Positions 25,654 through 37,573 are shown, numbered from the stretch's first letter. The stretch is DNA of 64,000 bases from Stygiobacter sp. (GCA_006218045.1 VBWB01000022.1:1-64000), one strand, 5' to 3'. Notes: generated by a model from the sequence alone, not told the origin. Numbers and translations are program-made.

Positions 25654-26118
25654 ATGAAGATCACCTTCGACCCAGCCAAGCGAGACGCCACCCTCGAAGG
25701 CCGAGGGCTGGATTTCGCCGATGCCGCCGAGGTGTTTGCCGGGCCGGTGTTCGAGTTCGTCGATGACCGCTTCAATTATGGGGAAACCCGGATCGTCACG
25801 GTCGGTCATCTCGCCGGACGCATGGTGGTCTTGATCTGGACGCAACGTGCCGATGCACGCCACGTCATTTCGATGAGGAAAGCCAATGACCGGGAAAAAG
25901 CGCGCTTTGGGATCCCCGAGCTGACCGACGAGATGTTTGCTCGTGCGGATTATATCGTCGGCGGCAAGGTGGTACGGCGTGGGCGTCCGCCGAAGGAGAC
26001 CCCCAAGGTTCCGGTCACCCTGCGGTTGGACGCGGACCTTGTCGAGAGGCTGCGGGCCGGTGGCCAGGGCTGGCAGTCTCGGGTCAACGAGACGCTGCGC
26101 AAGGCGACGGGTCTGTAG
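25654..26118 (+). CDS. BrnT toxin-BrnA antitoxin single-chain fusion
   Basis: A 154-residue protein. Residues 1-85 are a BrnT ribonuclease-toxin domain (ITFDPAKRDATLEGRGLDFADAAEVF, GETRIVTVG, HVISMRKANDREKARF). Residues 88-154 are a BrnA antitoxin: PELTDEMFARAD, then a ribbon-helix-helix part (VPVTLRLDADLVERLRAGGQGWQSRVNETLRKA). In the known system these are two genes, brnT then brnA, with BrnA neutralising the RNase and repressing the promoter. Here they share one frame with no stop between. An internal ATG (codon 74, 25873) could still yield a free antitoxin. It may stabilise the decaying element or have been tamed by fusion. Confidence 0.8.
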   Translation: MKITFDPAKRDATLEGRGLDFADAAEVFAGPVFEFVDDRFNYGETRIVTVGHLAGRMVVLIWTQRADARHVISMRKANDREKARFGIPELTDEMFARADYIVGGKVVRRGRPPKETPKVPVTLRLDADLVERLRAGGQGWQSRVNETLRKATGL

Positions 26119-26491
26119 GGCTGCGCCACATCAAAAAGGCAGGACCGCCTCCGCCTTCCTTTGCGTTCGACACATGTTCTTGCGGGAAGCCGTCAATGCG
26201 AAACACTGCGTCATTTCGCAGTTCAATTCGCATGCGCCAAAATTACGCATTATATCGCGTAAAAACAATGCACTAATGACTAGCAGCTTACATTCGTAAA
26301 GCCAAGGTCGGGGGTTCGAGTCCCTCCGCCGGCACCATTTTCTTCCAGTTTAATCAATGCGATACCTGCGCTGAGGCGCACCCCGGCGCACTCAGCCGAA
26401 CCGTGTTGCGGCATTCGTAAATGCCAAAGGAATACCTAGACATGATGCGCCCTCCCAGTGTTTCGGACACACCCTTGACGGGCTGCTCAGG
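26119..26491. other. Gene-free stretch holding attR
   Basis: From 26200 to 26290 the sequence is AT-rich and has no gene. The 46-bp attR copy of the tRNA-Thr end is at 26293-26338. GGCATT-CGTA-AATGCC (26410-26425) is a small hairpin. Nothing else is recognisable before the hybrid kinase stop at 26492. Confidence 0.5.
26293..26338 (+). repeat. attR: 46-bp copy of the tRNA-Thr 3' end
   Basis: Identical to 24078-24123. It lacks the tRNA 5' half, so it is not a functional tRNA gene; it marks the right boundary of the integrated element. Confidence 0.9.
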
Positions 26492-29160
<2,669 letters not shown>

Positions 29161-29164
<4 letters not shown>

Positions 29165-30438
29165 GGCGGCGCCGCCCAATTGTTGCCCCAACCCCGGTAC
29201 AAGCCGTCGAGAAAATCGGTCCATTGACTGCGGGCCAGGAAGGACGGATAGGGCACCGGACGCACCGGGCGCTGGGAATCCCACAGGATTTCAAAATCGC
29301 CATCGGCACGGATGCGACCGATGCGCACGGTCTTCCAGGTGTGCTGGGTGGCCGGGTCGATGGTGACGGTGCCGCCGGGCGAGGCCATGCTTTGCCCCTT
29401 GATGGTGGCGCGGAAATCGCGGAAATCCGCCGATCCCGCCTCGCTGACCGCGCGCGCCCACAATTTGACGCCGAAATAGGCCGCCTCCATCGGCGCGGTG
29501 GTGACGTAATCCTTGCCATAGCGGGATTTGAAGCCGGCGACGAAGGCGTGATTTTCCGGCGTGTCCACCGTCTGGAAGTAGTTGCGGGCGGCATAATCGC
29601 CGGCCATCACCGCCGGACCGATGGCCTTGACCTCGGCCTCGGCCACCGAGAACGACATCACCGGGATGATGTCCGGGGTGATGCCGGCCCCGCGTAGCGC
29701 CCGGTGAAAGCCCAGGTTGGAATCGCCGTTGATGGTGTTGAAGATGACGTCGGGCCGGGCTTGCTTGATAGCCTCGATGATAGCGGTGAAATCCTGACTG
29801 CCCAGGGGGGCATAGGCTTCGCCCACCACCTCGCCCCTGAGCGCGGTGACCTGGGCCTGGATGATCTTGTTGGCGGTGCGCGGAAAGACGTAATCGGAAC
29901 CGACCAGGAAGAACCGCCGGCCCAGATTGTCCAGGGACCATTTGATCGCCGGGATGATCTGCTGGTTGGGGGCGGCGCCGGTATAGACGATGTTGGGCGA
30001 GGTCTCCAGCCCCTCGTACTGCACCGGATAAAACAGCACGGAATCGTGTTTCTCGAAGATGGGCTTGATGGTCTTGCGGCAGGCCGAGGTCCAGCAGCCG
30101 AACACCGCCGACACCTTGTCGACGGTGATCAGCCGTTCCGCCTGGGCGGCGAACACCGCCCAGTCCGACTTGCCGTCGACGACGATGGGCTTGATCTGGC
30201 GGCCCAGCACGCCGCCGGCCTTGTTGATTTCATCGATGGCGTAAAGGGTGGCGTCGATGACGGTGCGCTCCGACACCGCCATGGTGCCGGTGCGCGAATG
30301 CAAGATGCCGACCTTGATGATGCCGCGCCCGCTGGCCCGGTCGTCCCAGGCCTGGATCACCGCGATCGCCGCCAGCCATCCGGCCACGGTCAGCAGGAAA
30401 GCCCCGGCAAAATAACGTCTGCGGCCCCAGCCCGACAT
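29161..30438 (-). CDS. Membrane-anchored UrtA-like solute-binding protein
   Basis: About 425 residues. An N-terminal hydrophobic helix ([20 protein letters not shown]) is followed by a type I periplasmic binding fold closely resembling urea-binding UrtA. Typical stretches are [35 protein letters not shown] and [19 protein letters not shown]. No uncleaved-signal alternative is excluded. There are no urt transporter genes nearby; instead the gene is translationally coupled to a hybrid kinase, suggesting a sensing rather than uptake role. I choose the ATG at 30438 because GGGGGCG precedes it; an ATG at 30450 is possible. Confidence 0.85.
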
Positions 30439-30662
30439 CTTCGCCCCCATCTTTGTCGGGATGGAACGCAATAATCATGCCTGCACCAAAGGGGCGGAAA
30501 TGCGTGTCCATCGGATCGGATCGCTCAATCGGCGGGCAGGGGGCGCCGTTTTTTTCGGCTGGGCAAGCTTTGCCGGGTCAAATCCGCCCGATCCGCCCTC
30601 GGGGGGCAGGTTTTGCCGCGATGCGAAAGGTGGAAGTGGCGGAATTCCGCCGCTTAACTCAC

Positions 30663-30678
30663 TGGCACGAACCATGCA
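30663..30678 (+). promoter_or_regulatory. Sigma-54 promoter of the flagellar hook gene
   Basis: TGGCACGAACCATGCA, with GG-N10-GC spacing and a perfect -24 hexamer. Predicted start near 30689, 33 bases before the hook-protein ATG. Hook genes are often sigma-54 dependent in flagellated proteobacteria. Confidence 0.8.
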
Positions 30679-30721
30679 GCGAAATCAGGCGGAATATTTT
30701 TATCCGGCAAGGAGGCTGGAA

Positions 30722-32317
30722 ATGATTTGGGGCGCAATGAACAACGCCAGTACGGCGATGATGGCGACGAGCTGGGACATGGGGTCCATCAGCCAAAACA
30801 TTTCCAATGTCAACACCACCGGCTACAAGCGCAAGGAAACGCTGTTCAAGACGGTGATGTCGGAATCCAAGGCCGGCCCCAGCACCAATTCCGGCAAGCT
30901 CAACATCTTCGGCGTCAAGACCGCCGACCGCTATCACATCGAGCAGCAAGGCACCATCACCGGCTCCAACTGGAGCACCGATCTGGCCATCAACGGCCGC
31001 GGCTTCCTGTTGGTGGCACCGCCTTCGACCACCACCAGCGGCACCACGGTGTCGTCCAACGCCCCCACGTCATCCAGCGTCGACGATCCGAACAGCGTGC
31101 TTTATACCCGCGATGGCTCGTTCCATTTCGTTTCGGGGCCCAATCAGGAAAAGTACTTCACCACCGCCGGCGGCAATTATGTGCTGGGCTGGATGGCCGA
31201 CGACACCGGAACCATCAACGAGACCGGGGCATTGATGCCGGTCTACACCCTGCCGGAAACCATCATGGAAGGGCGGGAAACCACCGAAGCCAGCATCTTT
31301 GCCAACATCCCCCGCGATGCGACGCTGAGTGCCAGCAATTTCAATTCCACCTCCACCTTCACCGACCCCCTGGGCGCTTCACAGACGCTGACCTTGAACT
31401 GGTCGCGGGTGGACGCCACCACCTGGACGGTGACGCCATCGGTGGATGCGGCGGTCGGGGCGGTGTCCAGCGCCGCCATGACCGTCACCATGGATTCCAA
31501 CGGCAACATCACCGCGCCGGCCACTTTCGCGGCCGAGCCGGTGACCATCAACTGGGATGACGGCGCCTATGGCGCAGCCACCGCCGACAGCGCCACCACC
31601 ATCAATCTCAGTTCGTCCAAGCCGTCGATCCCCATGCAGAAAATCTACCTGGAGGTTTTCGACAGCAATTTCAATTCCCATACGGTGACGCTGGGGTTCG
31701 AGCGTTCGGGCGTCAACACCTGGTACATGCATGTGCTGCCCGGCTCCAACGCCACCACCGGGGCCAATCCGACGCCCATCGACGTGACCTTCGACGAAGA
31801 CGGCAAGATGGTCACCGGCTCGCCGGCCAGTCTGGCGCTGTCGTGGACCTCGGGCACCGAGGTGGGGACGGCGACGGTCGCTCTCGACATGGACGGCATG
31901 ACCCAGTATGACGGCGATCTGCACATCGACAACATCGCCACCGACGGTTACGGCTCGGGCACGCTGATCAGCTCTGCCTTCAATGAAAAAGGCGAGATGT
32001 ACGGCCAGTTCACCAACGGCAAGACGCGGGCGCTGTTCAAGCTGCCCATCGCCCAGTTCGTGGCGGAAAACAATCTGGAGCCCATTTCCGGCAATCTGTT
32101 CCGCCGCTCGCGCGAGGCGGGCGACATCACGGTGTCGTCGGTGGAGAAGGCGGTGGGCGCGCCCCGGTTCTCGCCGTCGTCGCTGGAAGCGTCCAACGTG
32201 GATATCGGCCAGGAATTCACCAAGATGATCGTGACGCAAAAGGCCTATACCACCAACGCCACGGTGTTCAAGACCGCCGACGAAATGACCACGGTGGCCC
32301 GCGACCTCAAGGCGTGA
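30722..32317 (+). CDS. flgE: Flagellar hook protein FlgE
   Basis: A 531-residue flagellar hook protein. The N-terminal rod/hook motif ISNVNTTGYKRKE is near residue 25, the conserved INGRGFLLV around residue 90, and the C-terminal LEASNVDIGQEFTKMIVTQKAY segment forms the D0 helix. The middle is Thr/Ser/Asn-rich and variable, as in surface-exposed hook domains. The start at 30722 follows AAGGAGG; the open frame back to 30461 is not used. No other flagellar structural gene is nearby, so this may be a stand-alone or second hook gene. A sigma-54 promoter precedes it. Confidence 0.92.
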   Translation: MIWGAMNNASTAMMATSWDMGSISQNISNVNTTGYKRKETLFKTVMSESKAGPSTNSGKLNIFGVKTADRYHIEQQGTITGSNWSTDLAINGRGFLLVAPPSTTTSGTTVSSNAPTSSSVDDPNSVLYTRDGSFHFVSGPNQEKYFTTAGGNYVLGWMADDTGTINETGALMPVYTLPETIMEGRETTEASIFANIPRDATLSASNFNSTSTFTDPLGASQTLTLNWSRVDATTWTVTPSVDAAVGAVSSAAMTVTMDSNGNITAPATFAAEPVTINWDDGAYGAATADSATTINLSSSKPSIPMQKIYLEVFDSNFNSHTVTLGFERSGVNTWYMHVLPGSNATTGANPTPIDVTFDEDGKMVTGSPASLALSWTSGTEVGTATVALDMDGMTQYDGDLHIDNIATDGYGSGTLISSAFNEKGEMYGQFTNGKTRALFKLPIAQFVAENNLEPISGNLFRRSREAGDITVSSVEKAVGAPRFSPSSLEASNVDIGQEFTKMIVTQKAYTTNATVFKTADEMTTVARDLKA

Positions 32318-32361
32318 TGGCCGCGGCGGGACACAGCGGGTTTTAAGGAACGAACAACCGT

Positions 32362-35082
32362 TCAGCCGGCGTTTTCTTCCGGCGGCTGGTTGGGCAGCTC
32401 GAAGATGAAGGTGGCGCCCAGGCCTTCCCGGCTGTCGACCCAGATACGCCCGCCCAGATGGTCGATGATGGTGCGCGAGATGGCCAGCCCCAGGCCGGTG
32501 CCTTGCGGCTTGTTGGTCATGGTGTCGCCCACCTGATGGAATTTCTCGAATACCGTCTGCAAGGCCCAAGGCGGGATGCCGGGGCCGTTATCGGCCACCT
32601 CGACGCGGATGCCGAAGGCGGTGGCGGTCAGGGTCAGCCGCACCCGGCCCCGCTCCGGTTCGACGAACTTGACGGCGTTGGACAGCAGATTGATCACCAC
32701 CTGCATGAATTTGTCGGCATCGGTGCTGAACGGCGGCAGGTCGTCGGCCAGATGGGTTTCCAAGGTGACGCGGCGATCCTCGAACAGGGCGCTGGTGGCG
32801 GCGATGCTGTCCTCGACCAATTGACGCGGCTCGGCCATCACCATGTGCCAGCTCATCCGCCCCGATTCCATCTTGGCCATGTCGAGAACCTGATTGATCA
32901 GCCGGGTCAGCCTTTCGCTTTCCTTGATGATGATGGCCAGGAATTCCAGCCGCTGCGCCTCGTCGATGTCAGGATTGTCGAACAGGATTTCCGAGAACGA
33001 GCGGATCGATGTCAGTGGTGTGCGCAATTCATGGGTCACCGTCGAGATGAAGTCGTCCTTCATCCGGTCCAGCTCCTTCAGCCGCTCGTTGGCGGCCTTG
33101 AGCTCGGCGGTGGCGGCTTCCAGCCGTTGCGAATAGGCGATGACCTGGCTGGCCTCGTCCAGGATTTCCATCACCTCGTCCAGGCCGACCACCTCGCCTT
33201 TCGATACCGACGCCACCATGACGCGGGCCGAGGCGGCGCCGATGGCCCCGGCCAGCAGGGTTTCGGCCATGTCCACCAATTCGGAATCGGCCTCGGTCAG
33301 CTTGTTCAGGTCGATGCCGCGATGCTCCGCCCATTGGGTGAAGGCGCGCTCGGCGTTGTCGGGGCCGACGAAGCGCACGCACAAGGCCTTCAATTCGCTG
33401 ATGGCGGCGGTGCCGCGCCAAAAGCGCGAGCGCCCGCGATGGGGGCCGCTGGGGCGCAGCGCATCGACGAACAGCGACGCCTGGATGCGCTCCATGGCGG
33501 TGTGGCCGGTCAGCAGCGACACCGACACATAGGCGCCCACATTGGCCAGCATGCTCCACACCAGGGCATGGGTCACCGGTTCCAGCCCGCTCAGGCCGAA
33601 CAGGGCATAGGGCTTCAGCAGTTCGATGCCGGCCAGCCCCTGCTCGGCGAAGGCCACCGGCAGCCAGCCGGAACGGGCGAAGCTGGGTAGCAGCAGGGTA
33701 TAGGTCCACACGGCGAAACCGGACAAGAGCCCGGCCAGGGCGCCCTTTTCGGTGGCGCCTTTCCACAAGATGCCGCCGATCAAGGCGGGGGCGAACTGGG
33801 CGGCGGCGCAGAAGCTGACCAGACCGATGGTCACCAGGGCATAAGAATCGCCGATCAGCCGGACATAGGCATAGCCCAGCAGCACCACGGCGGCGATGGT
33901 GCCGCGGCGGATGGTCAGCAGCAGTCCCGACAGGTCGGAACGCTGGGCCAGCCCCAGCCAGCGCAGGCGCAGCAACAGCGGCATGACCAGATCGTTGCAG
34001 ACCATGGTGGACAGGGCGATGGTCTCGACGATGACCATGCTGGCCGCCGCCGACAGCCCGCCCAGGAACACCAGCACCGCCAGCCCGGTGGCGCCGTGGG
34101 TCAGGGGCAGGGCGAGGACGTAGAGATCGGGGATGATGTCCTGGCCGGCAAAGGTCATGCGCCCGGCCAGAGCCACCGGCAGGACGAAGATATTGATGGC
34201 CAGCAGATAAAGCGGGAACAGCCACACCGCCTTGTCCACGTGGCGGCGGTCGACGTTTTCCACCACGGTGACCTGAAACTGGCGCGGTAGGCAGGTGAAG
34301 GCCAGCATGGACAGGATGACCAGGGCGACCCAATCGCCATAGCCGCTGCCGCTGATGGTGAACAAGGCGCGCAGATCGGGATTGTCGGCGGCCTTCAGGA
34401 AGATGTCGGCGAAGCCGTCATAGAGGCCATAGGTGACGAATATTCCCACCGCCAGAAAGGCCACCAGCTTGACCACCGATTCAAAGGCGATGGCCAGCAC
34501 CATGCCTTCGTGGTGCTCGGCGGCGTCGATGTGGCGGGTGCCGAACAGGATGGCGAAGGCGGCCAGGAACAGGGCCACCAGCAAGACGGTGTCGCCCAAG
34601 ACCGGGATATTGGACATGGGCAGGTTGGTGTGCGGCCATTCCAGCAGCGCCGTCAGGGTGGTGGACACCGCCTTAAGCTGCAATGAGATATAGGGCATGA
34701 TGCCGAGCACGGCGATGATGGTGACGACGCCGCCCAGCACCGGGCTTTTGCCGTAGCGGGCGGAAATGAAATCGGCGATGGAGGTGATGCGGTGGGTGCG
34801 GCCGATATGGACCATCTTGCCGATGATGACGCCGGACAGGGCCACCACCAGGGTCGGCCCCAGATAGATGGGCAGGAAGGCCAACCCGCCCGAGGCGGCG
34901 CGCCCGACGCTGCCGTAAAAGGTCCAAGAGGTGCAGAACACGGCGATGGACAGGGCATAGGTGGTGGGGTTGGCGATCAGCGAGCGCCCTTGGGCGGCGC
35001 GGCGGTCGCCGTACCAGGCGATGGCGAACAGCACCAGCAGATAGGCGATGGAGATGGCGACGACGACGGGGCCGGAAACCAT
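32362..35082 (-). CDS. Sodium:solute symporter-histidine kinase (CbrA-like)
   Basis: A 906-residue protein. Roughly the first 520 residues are about 13 membrane helices of a sodium:solute symporter. A STAC-type linker follows (DSELVDMAETLLAGAIGAASARVMVASV), then HisKA (THELRTPLTSIRSF) and HATPase (NLLSNAVKF, DNGPGIP, GTGLGLAI). There is no fused receiver. CbrA-type proteins sense or transport a nutrient (histidine in Pseudomonas) and control carbon/nitrogen use through a response regulator. It is last in an operon with a response regulator, an exonuclease fusion and a small membrane protein; its start is one base after the preceding stop. Confidence 0.93.
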   Translation of the reverse strand: MVSGPVVVAISIAYLLVLFAIAWYGDRRAAQGRSLIANPTTYALSIAVFCTSWTFYGSVGRAASGGLAFLPIYLGPTLVVALSGVIIGKMVHIGRTHRITSIADFISARYGKSPVLGGVVTIIAVLGIMPYISLQLKAVSTTLTALLEWPHTNLPMSNIPVLGDTVLLVALFLAAFAILFGTRHIDAAEHHEGMVLAIAFESVVKLVAFLAVGIFVTYGLYDGFADIFLKAADNPDLRALFTISGSGYGDWVALVILSMLAFTCLPRQFQVTVVENVDRRHVDKAVWLFPLYLLAINIFVLPVALAGRMTFAGQDIIPDLYVLALPLTHGATGLAVLVFLGGLSAAASMVIVETIALSTMVCNDLVMPLLLRLRWLGLAQRSDLSGLLLTIRRGTIAAVVLLGYAYVRLIGDSYALVTIGLVSFCAAAQFAPALIGGILWKGATEKGALAGLLSGFAVWTYTLLLPSFARSGWLPVAFAEQGLAGIELLKPYALFGLSGLEPVTHALVWSMLANVGAYVSVSLLTGHTAMERIQASLFVDALRPSGPHRGRSRFWRGTAAISELKALCVRFVGPDNAERAFTQWAEHRGIDLNKLTEADSELVDMAETLLAGAIGAASARVMVASVSKGEVVGLDEVMEILDEASQVIAYSQRLEAATAELKAANERLKELDRMKDDFISTVTHELRTPLTSIRSFSEILFDNPDIDEAQRLEFLAIIIKESERLTRLINQVLDMAKMESGRMSWHMVMAEPRQLVEDSIAATSALFEDRRVTLETHLADDLPPFSTDADKFMQVVINLLSNAVKFVEPERGRVRLTLTATAFGIRVEVADNGPGIPPWALQTVFEKFHQVGDTMTNKPQGTGLGLAISRTIIDHLGGRIWVDSREGLGATFIFELPNQPPEENAG

Positions 35083-35083
35083 G

Positions 35084-35320
35084 TCAGTCCCCGTCGCCGG
35101 AACGTTCCACCACCAGGGCCATGATGACGATCAGCGCCAGCCAGCCGCCGAACAGCCACAGCACCAGGAACGGGATGCCGGCCACCAGATAATCGCGCGA
35201 CGCCACGTTCAAGAGCGGCGGCGAAAACAGCGCCAGCCCCAGCATGAAGGCGGCGATCAGCCGCTCGCGCTTGCCCGCCGGGCGGGTCAAGCGCAGGCGC
35301 GGCGGGTTTCCCGGTCGCAT
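35084..35320 (-). CDS. Small two-helix membrane protein
   Basis: A 78-residue protein: a basic N-terminus, then two hydrophobic helices (about 21-38 and 45-70). The ATG at 35320 overlaps the upstream stop by one base (TGATG); a GTG one codon earlier is also possible. It lies between the exonuclease fusion and the symporter-kinase, one base from the latter. Small membrane partners accompany some symporters of this superfamily, so an accessory subunit is plausible but not shown. No family is recognised. Confidence 0.75.
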   Translation of the reverse strand: MRPGNPPRLRLTRPAGKRERLIAAFMLGLALFSPPLLNVASRDYLVAGIPFLVLWLFGGWLALIVIMALVVERSGDGD

Positions 35321-37182
35321 CACCGGTGCCCCTGGGTCAGCCAGTCCAGGCTGGCCTGACAGGCTTGGCCCAGGGTGCGGATGCCGCGGGCGTCCAGGGG
35401 CGCGATCAGCCGGGCCAGGATTTCCGCCGTCACCAGGGCGTCGGACAGGGCCGAGCGATGGGGCAGGGGCGGCACCCCCAGCCGTCCGGCCACCGCTTCC
35501 AGCGACAGGTCATAGCCGGGGTCCAACAGCGCCGCCAGGATCATGGTGTCGAGCACCGGCTGGCGCAGGGCGATGCCGGTTTCGCCTTGGGCGGCGTGCA
35601 GGAACTTGAGATCGAAGGCGACGTTGTGGCCGGCCAGGGCGGAGGCGCCGGCGAAGGCGGCGAATTGCGGCAGCACCACCGCCAAGGGCGGCTTGCCCCG
35701 GACCATGTCGTTGCTGATGCCGTGATAGGCCATGGATTGCGCCGGAATGGGGATGCCGGGATCGATCAGGCGCTCGAAACTTTCTCCCGACAATACCCGG
35801 CCCTGGCCGATGCGGACGGCGCCCATCTGGATCAACCGGTCGCCCTGGTCGGGGCGCAATCCGGTGGTTTCGCAATCGAAGGCGACGAAGGTCAGGTCAG
35901 ACAGCTTTTCGTTGGTCAACGCGCCGGCTTGCAGGTGACGTTGCATCAAATCCAGGTCGTGCACCTCGGGGCGCGGCGGGCGCGGGCGGTCGGTGGAGGA
36001 AAATTGCGGACGATGCGGCGGCGGCAACGGGATGCGCAGGACCGACAACGAATTGCTGCCGCTTTGGCTCCACGGTTCGGATTGGTGGCGGTCCAGCAGG
36101 TCGCGGACGCTGTCGCCGCCATCGCCGGCGGGCAGGTCCAACCACACTTCCACCATGGCCGCCGGTACGGCGGTACCGTTCCAGGCCAAATCCACATAGA
36201 CGCGGCGATCAGCCAGCAGGGCCTCGAAGTCGAATTCAGTGTGGCCGGTGGCCCGGGCCAATTGCCGGGTCAGGACGGTCAGCGCGTCCAGCAAACCGCG
36301 GCTGTCGCCGTGCAGCCACAGCGGAATGCCGACCATGTTGAGGCGAATGCGGTCGGCGGTCAGCCGCCGGGCCAGACAGTTGAACAGATCCTGCGCATAA
36401 AGATCGGTGCTGGCGGCGCTGGGGATCTGGGTGGCGATGTCGGCTTCCAGCCGCTCGACGGCGCGCGAGAGGGCGGCGCTTTCCTCGGTGATCACCTCGT
36501 CGAAGGCGGCGCGTTCCCGCGCGGTCATGTCGGGATAGGCGGCGATGGTTTCCGCCGCCGCCCGCAAATTGGCCAAAGGCCGGCGCAGATCGCGGACCGA
36601 GGCGCGGCGCAGGCTCAGTTCACGTAGGGCCCGCGTCGGCTCGGCATCCTCGGGGATCAGGGTCAGCAGATAAAAGCCGTCATGGACCCGGACCTTGCCG
36701 CGCAACAGCGCCGCACCGTCGGCACTGGCACAGGTGAAGGCGGTGTGACCGCCGGCTTCAAGGCCTTCCAAGGCCCGCAACAGCGGCTCCATGGGCAGGA
36801 TCGTGGCGATGTCGCCGCCCATGGGCAGGGCCGATCGCCCGAACAGGGCGGCGGCGGCGGTGTTGGCGCAGCCGATGCGGTGGCCGGGCCATTCGCACAG
36901 GATGGCGGCGTCGGGCAGTTCGGCCAAGGTGGCGGCAACCCAGGCGCGGGCCGGTTCGCGTCGCGTGGGCGGCATGGGCGCCACCGCCTGGGCTTGCGGC
37001 GGCGGATTGGTCCGTTCCTGCGGGGCGCAGCGGCGCCACAGCATCAACAGCAGGGCCAGGGGGATCACTCCGATCCCGGCCACCAGCGGTGCCGGTGCCG
37101 GCATCCGCGAGGCCAGGCCGACCAGCAGCACCGACAATGCGGTGGCGCCGATCAGGAGGGTGACCCGCTTGCGCTCGGTCAT
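35320..37182 (-). CDS. Membrane PAS/degenerate-kinase protein fused to a DnaQ-like exonuclease
   Basis: A 620-residue fusion. Two membrane helices (about 8-27 and 33-50) are followed by a PAS-like domain (about 80-180) and a helical segment resembling a histidine-kinase dimerisation domain whose H-box reads RDLRRPLANL, with Arg instead of His. The last ~180 residues form a DEDDh 3'-5' exonuclease (FVAFDCETTGL, HNVAFDLKFL, HRSALSDALVTAEIL) with all catalytic residues present. DnaQ-like genes often sit beside symporter-type genes; fusion with a membrane sensor is unusual. The start follows GAAGGAGGG. It is second in the operon after a response regulator. Confidence 0.88.
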   Translation of the reverse strand: MTERKRVTLLIGATALSVLLVGLASRMPAPAPLVAGIGVIPLALLLMLWRRCAPQERTNPPPQAQAVAPMPPTRREPARAWVAATLAELPDAAILCEWPGHRIGCANTAAAALFGRSALPMGGDIATILPMEPLLRALEGLEAGGHTAFTCASADGAALLRGKVRVHDGFYLLTLIPEDAEPTRALRELSLRRASVRDLRRPLANLRAAAETIAAYPDMTARERAAFDEVITEESAALSRAVERLEADIATQIPSAASTDLYAQDLFNCLARRLTADRIRLNMVGIPLWLHGDSRGLLDALTVLTRQLARATGHTEFDFEALLADRRVYVDLAWNGTAVPAAMVEVWLDLPAGDGGDSVRDLLDRHQSEPWSQSGSNSLSVLRIPLPPPHRPQFSSTDRPRPPRPEVHDLDLMQRHLQAGALTNEKLSDLTFVAFDCETTGLRPDQGDRLIQMGAVRIGQGRVLSGESFERLIDPGIPIPAQSMAYHGISNDMVRGKPPLAVVLPQFAAFAGASALAGHNVAFDLKFLHAAQGETGIALRQPVLDTMILAALLDPGYDLSLEAVAGRLGVPPLPHRSALSDALVTAEILARLIAPLDARGIRTLGQACQASLDWLTQGHR

Positions 37183-37201
37183 GGTGCCCTCCTTCGTCGG
37201 A

Positions 37202-37573
37202 TCAGGGATTACCCAGGAACGACCGTACCTTTTCCACCACGTCGCGGGTGGAAAACGGTTTGGTCACGTATTCGTCGGCGCCCAGCGCCAAGCCTTTCTC
37301 GCGCTCGACCTCGCGGCCCTTGGCGGTCAGCATGATGATGCGGATATCGGCCCAGTCGGGGTTGGCGCGCACCGTCTGGCAGACGTCGTAGCCGTCGCGC
37401 TTGGGCATCATCACGTCCAGCAGCACCAGACCGGGTTTGTGCTGGGCGATGGCGGCCAGGGCGGCTTCACCGTCGCGGGCCACGTGCACGTCATAGCCCA
37501 CCTGTTTCAGCAGGAATTCCAACGACAGGACGATATTGGGTTCGTCGTCGACCACCAGGACCGATCGCGCCAT
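37202..37573 (-). CDS. Response regulator, single receiver domain
   Basis: A 123-residue CheY-like protein. VVDDEPN carries the acidic pair, LVLLDVMMPKRDG the phospho-acceptor Asp, MLTAKG the Thr and VTKPF the Lys. AAGGAGG precedes the ATG. It opens the operon with the PAS-exonuclease, the small membrane protein and the CbrA-like kinase, so that kinase is its likely phosphodonor. With no output domain, it must act by contact. Confidence 0.92.
   Translation of the reverse strand: MARSVLVVDDEPNIVLSLEFLLKQVGYDVHVARDGEAALAAIAQHKPGLVLLDVMMPKRDGYDVCQTVRANPDWADIRIIMLTAKGREVEREKGLALGADEYVTKPFSTRDVVEKVRSFLGNP

Larger units (their letters stand above)
24078..26338. mobile_element. Remnant integrative element in tRNA-Thr
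   Basis: About 2.2 kb between perfect 46-bp direct repeats (attL in the tRNA, attR at its right end). Contents are an integrase N-terminal fragment, one intact membrane-protein gene of lower GC, a DUF5131 fragment and a fused BrnT-BrnA gene. The unassigned parts (24123-24248 and 24481-24667) are short broken frames. The element lacks an intact integrase, so it is probably stuck. Confidence 0.85.

Noticed and set aside
26410-26425. A second partial tRNA-Thr-like sequence (CATTCGTAAATGCC)
   Set aside because: It resembles the att core for only about 10 bases and is explained as a simple hairpin GGCATT-CGTA-AATGCC.
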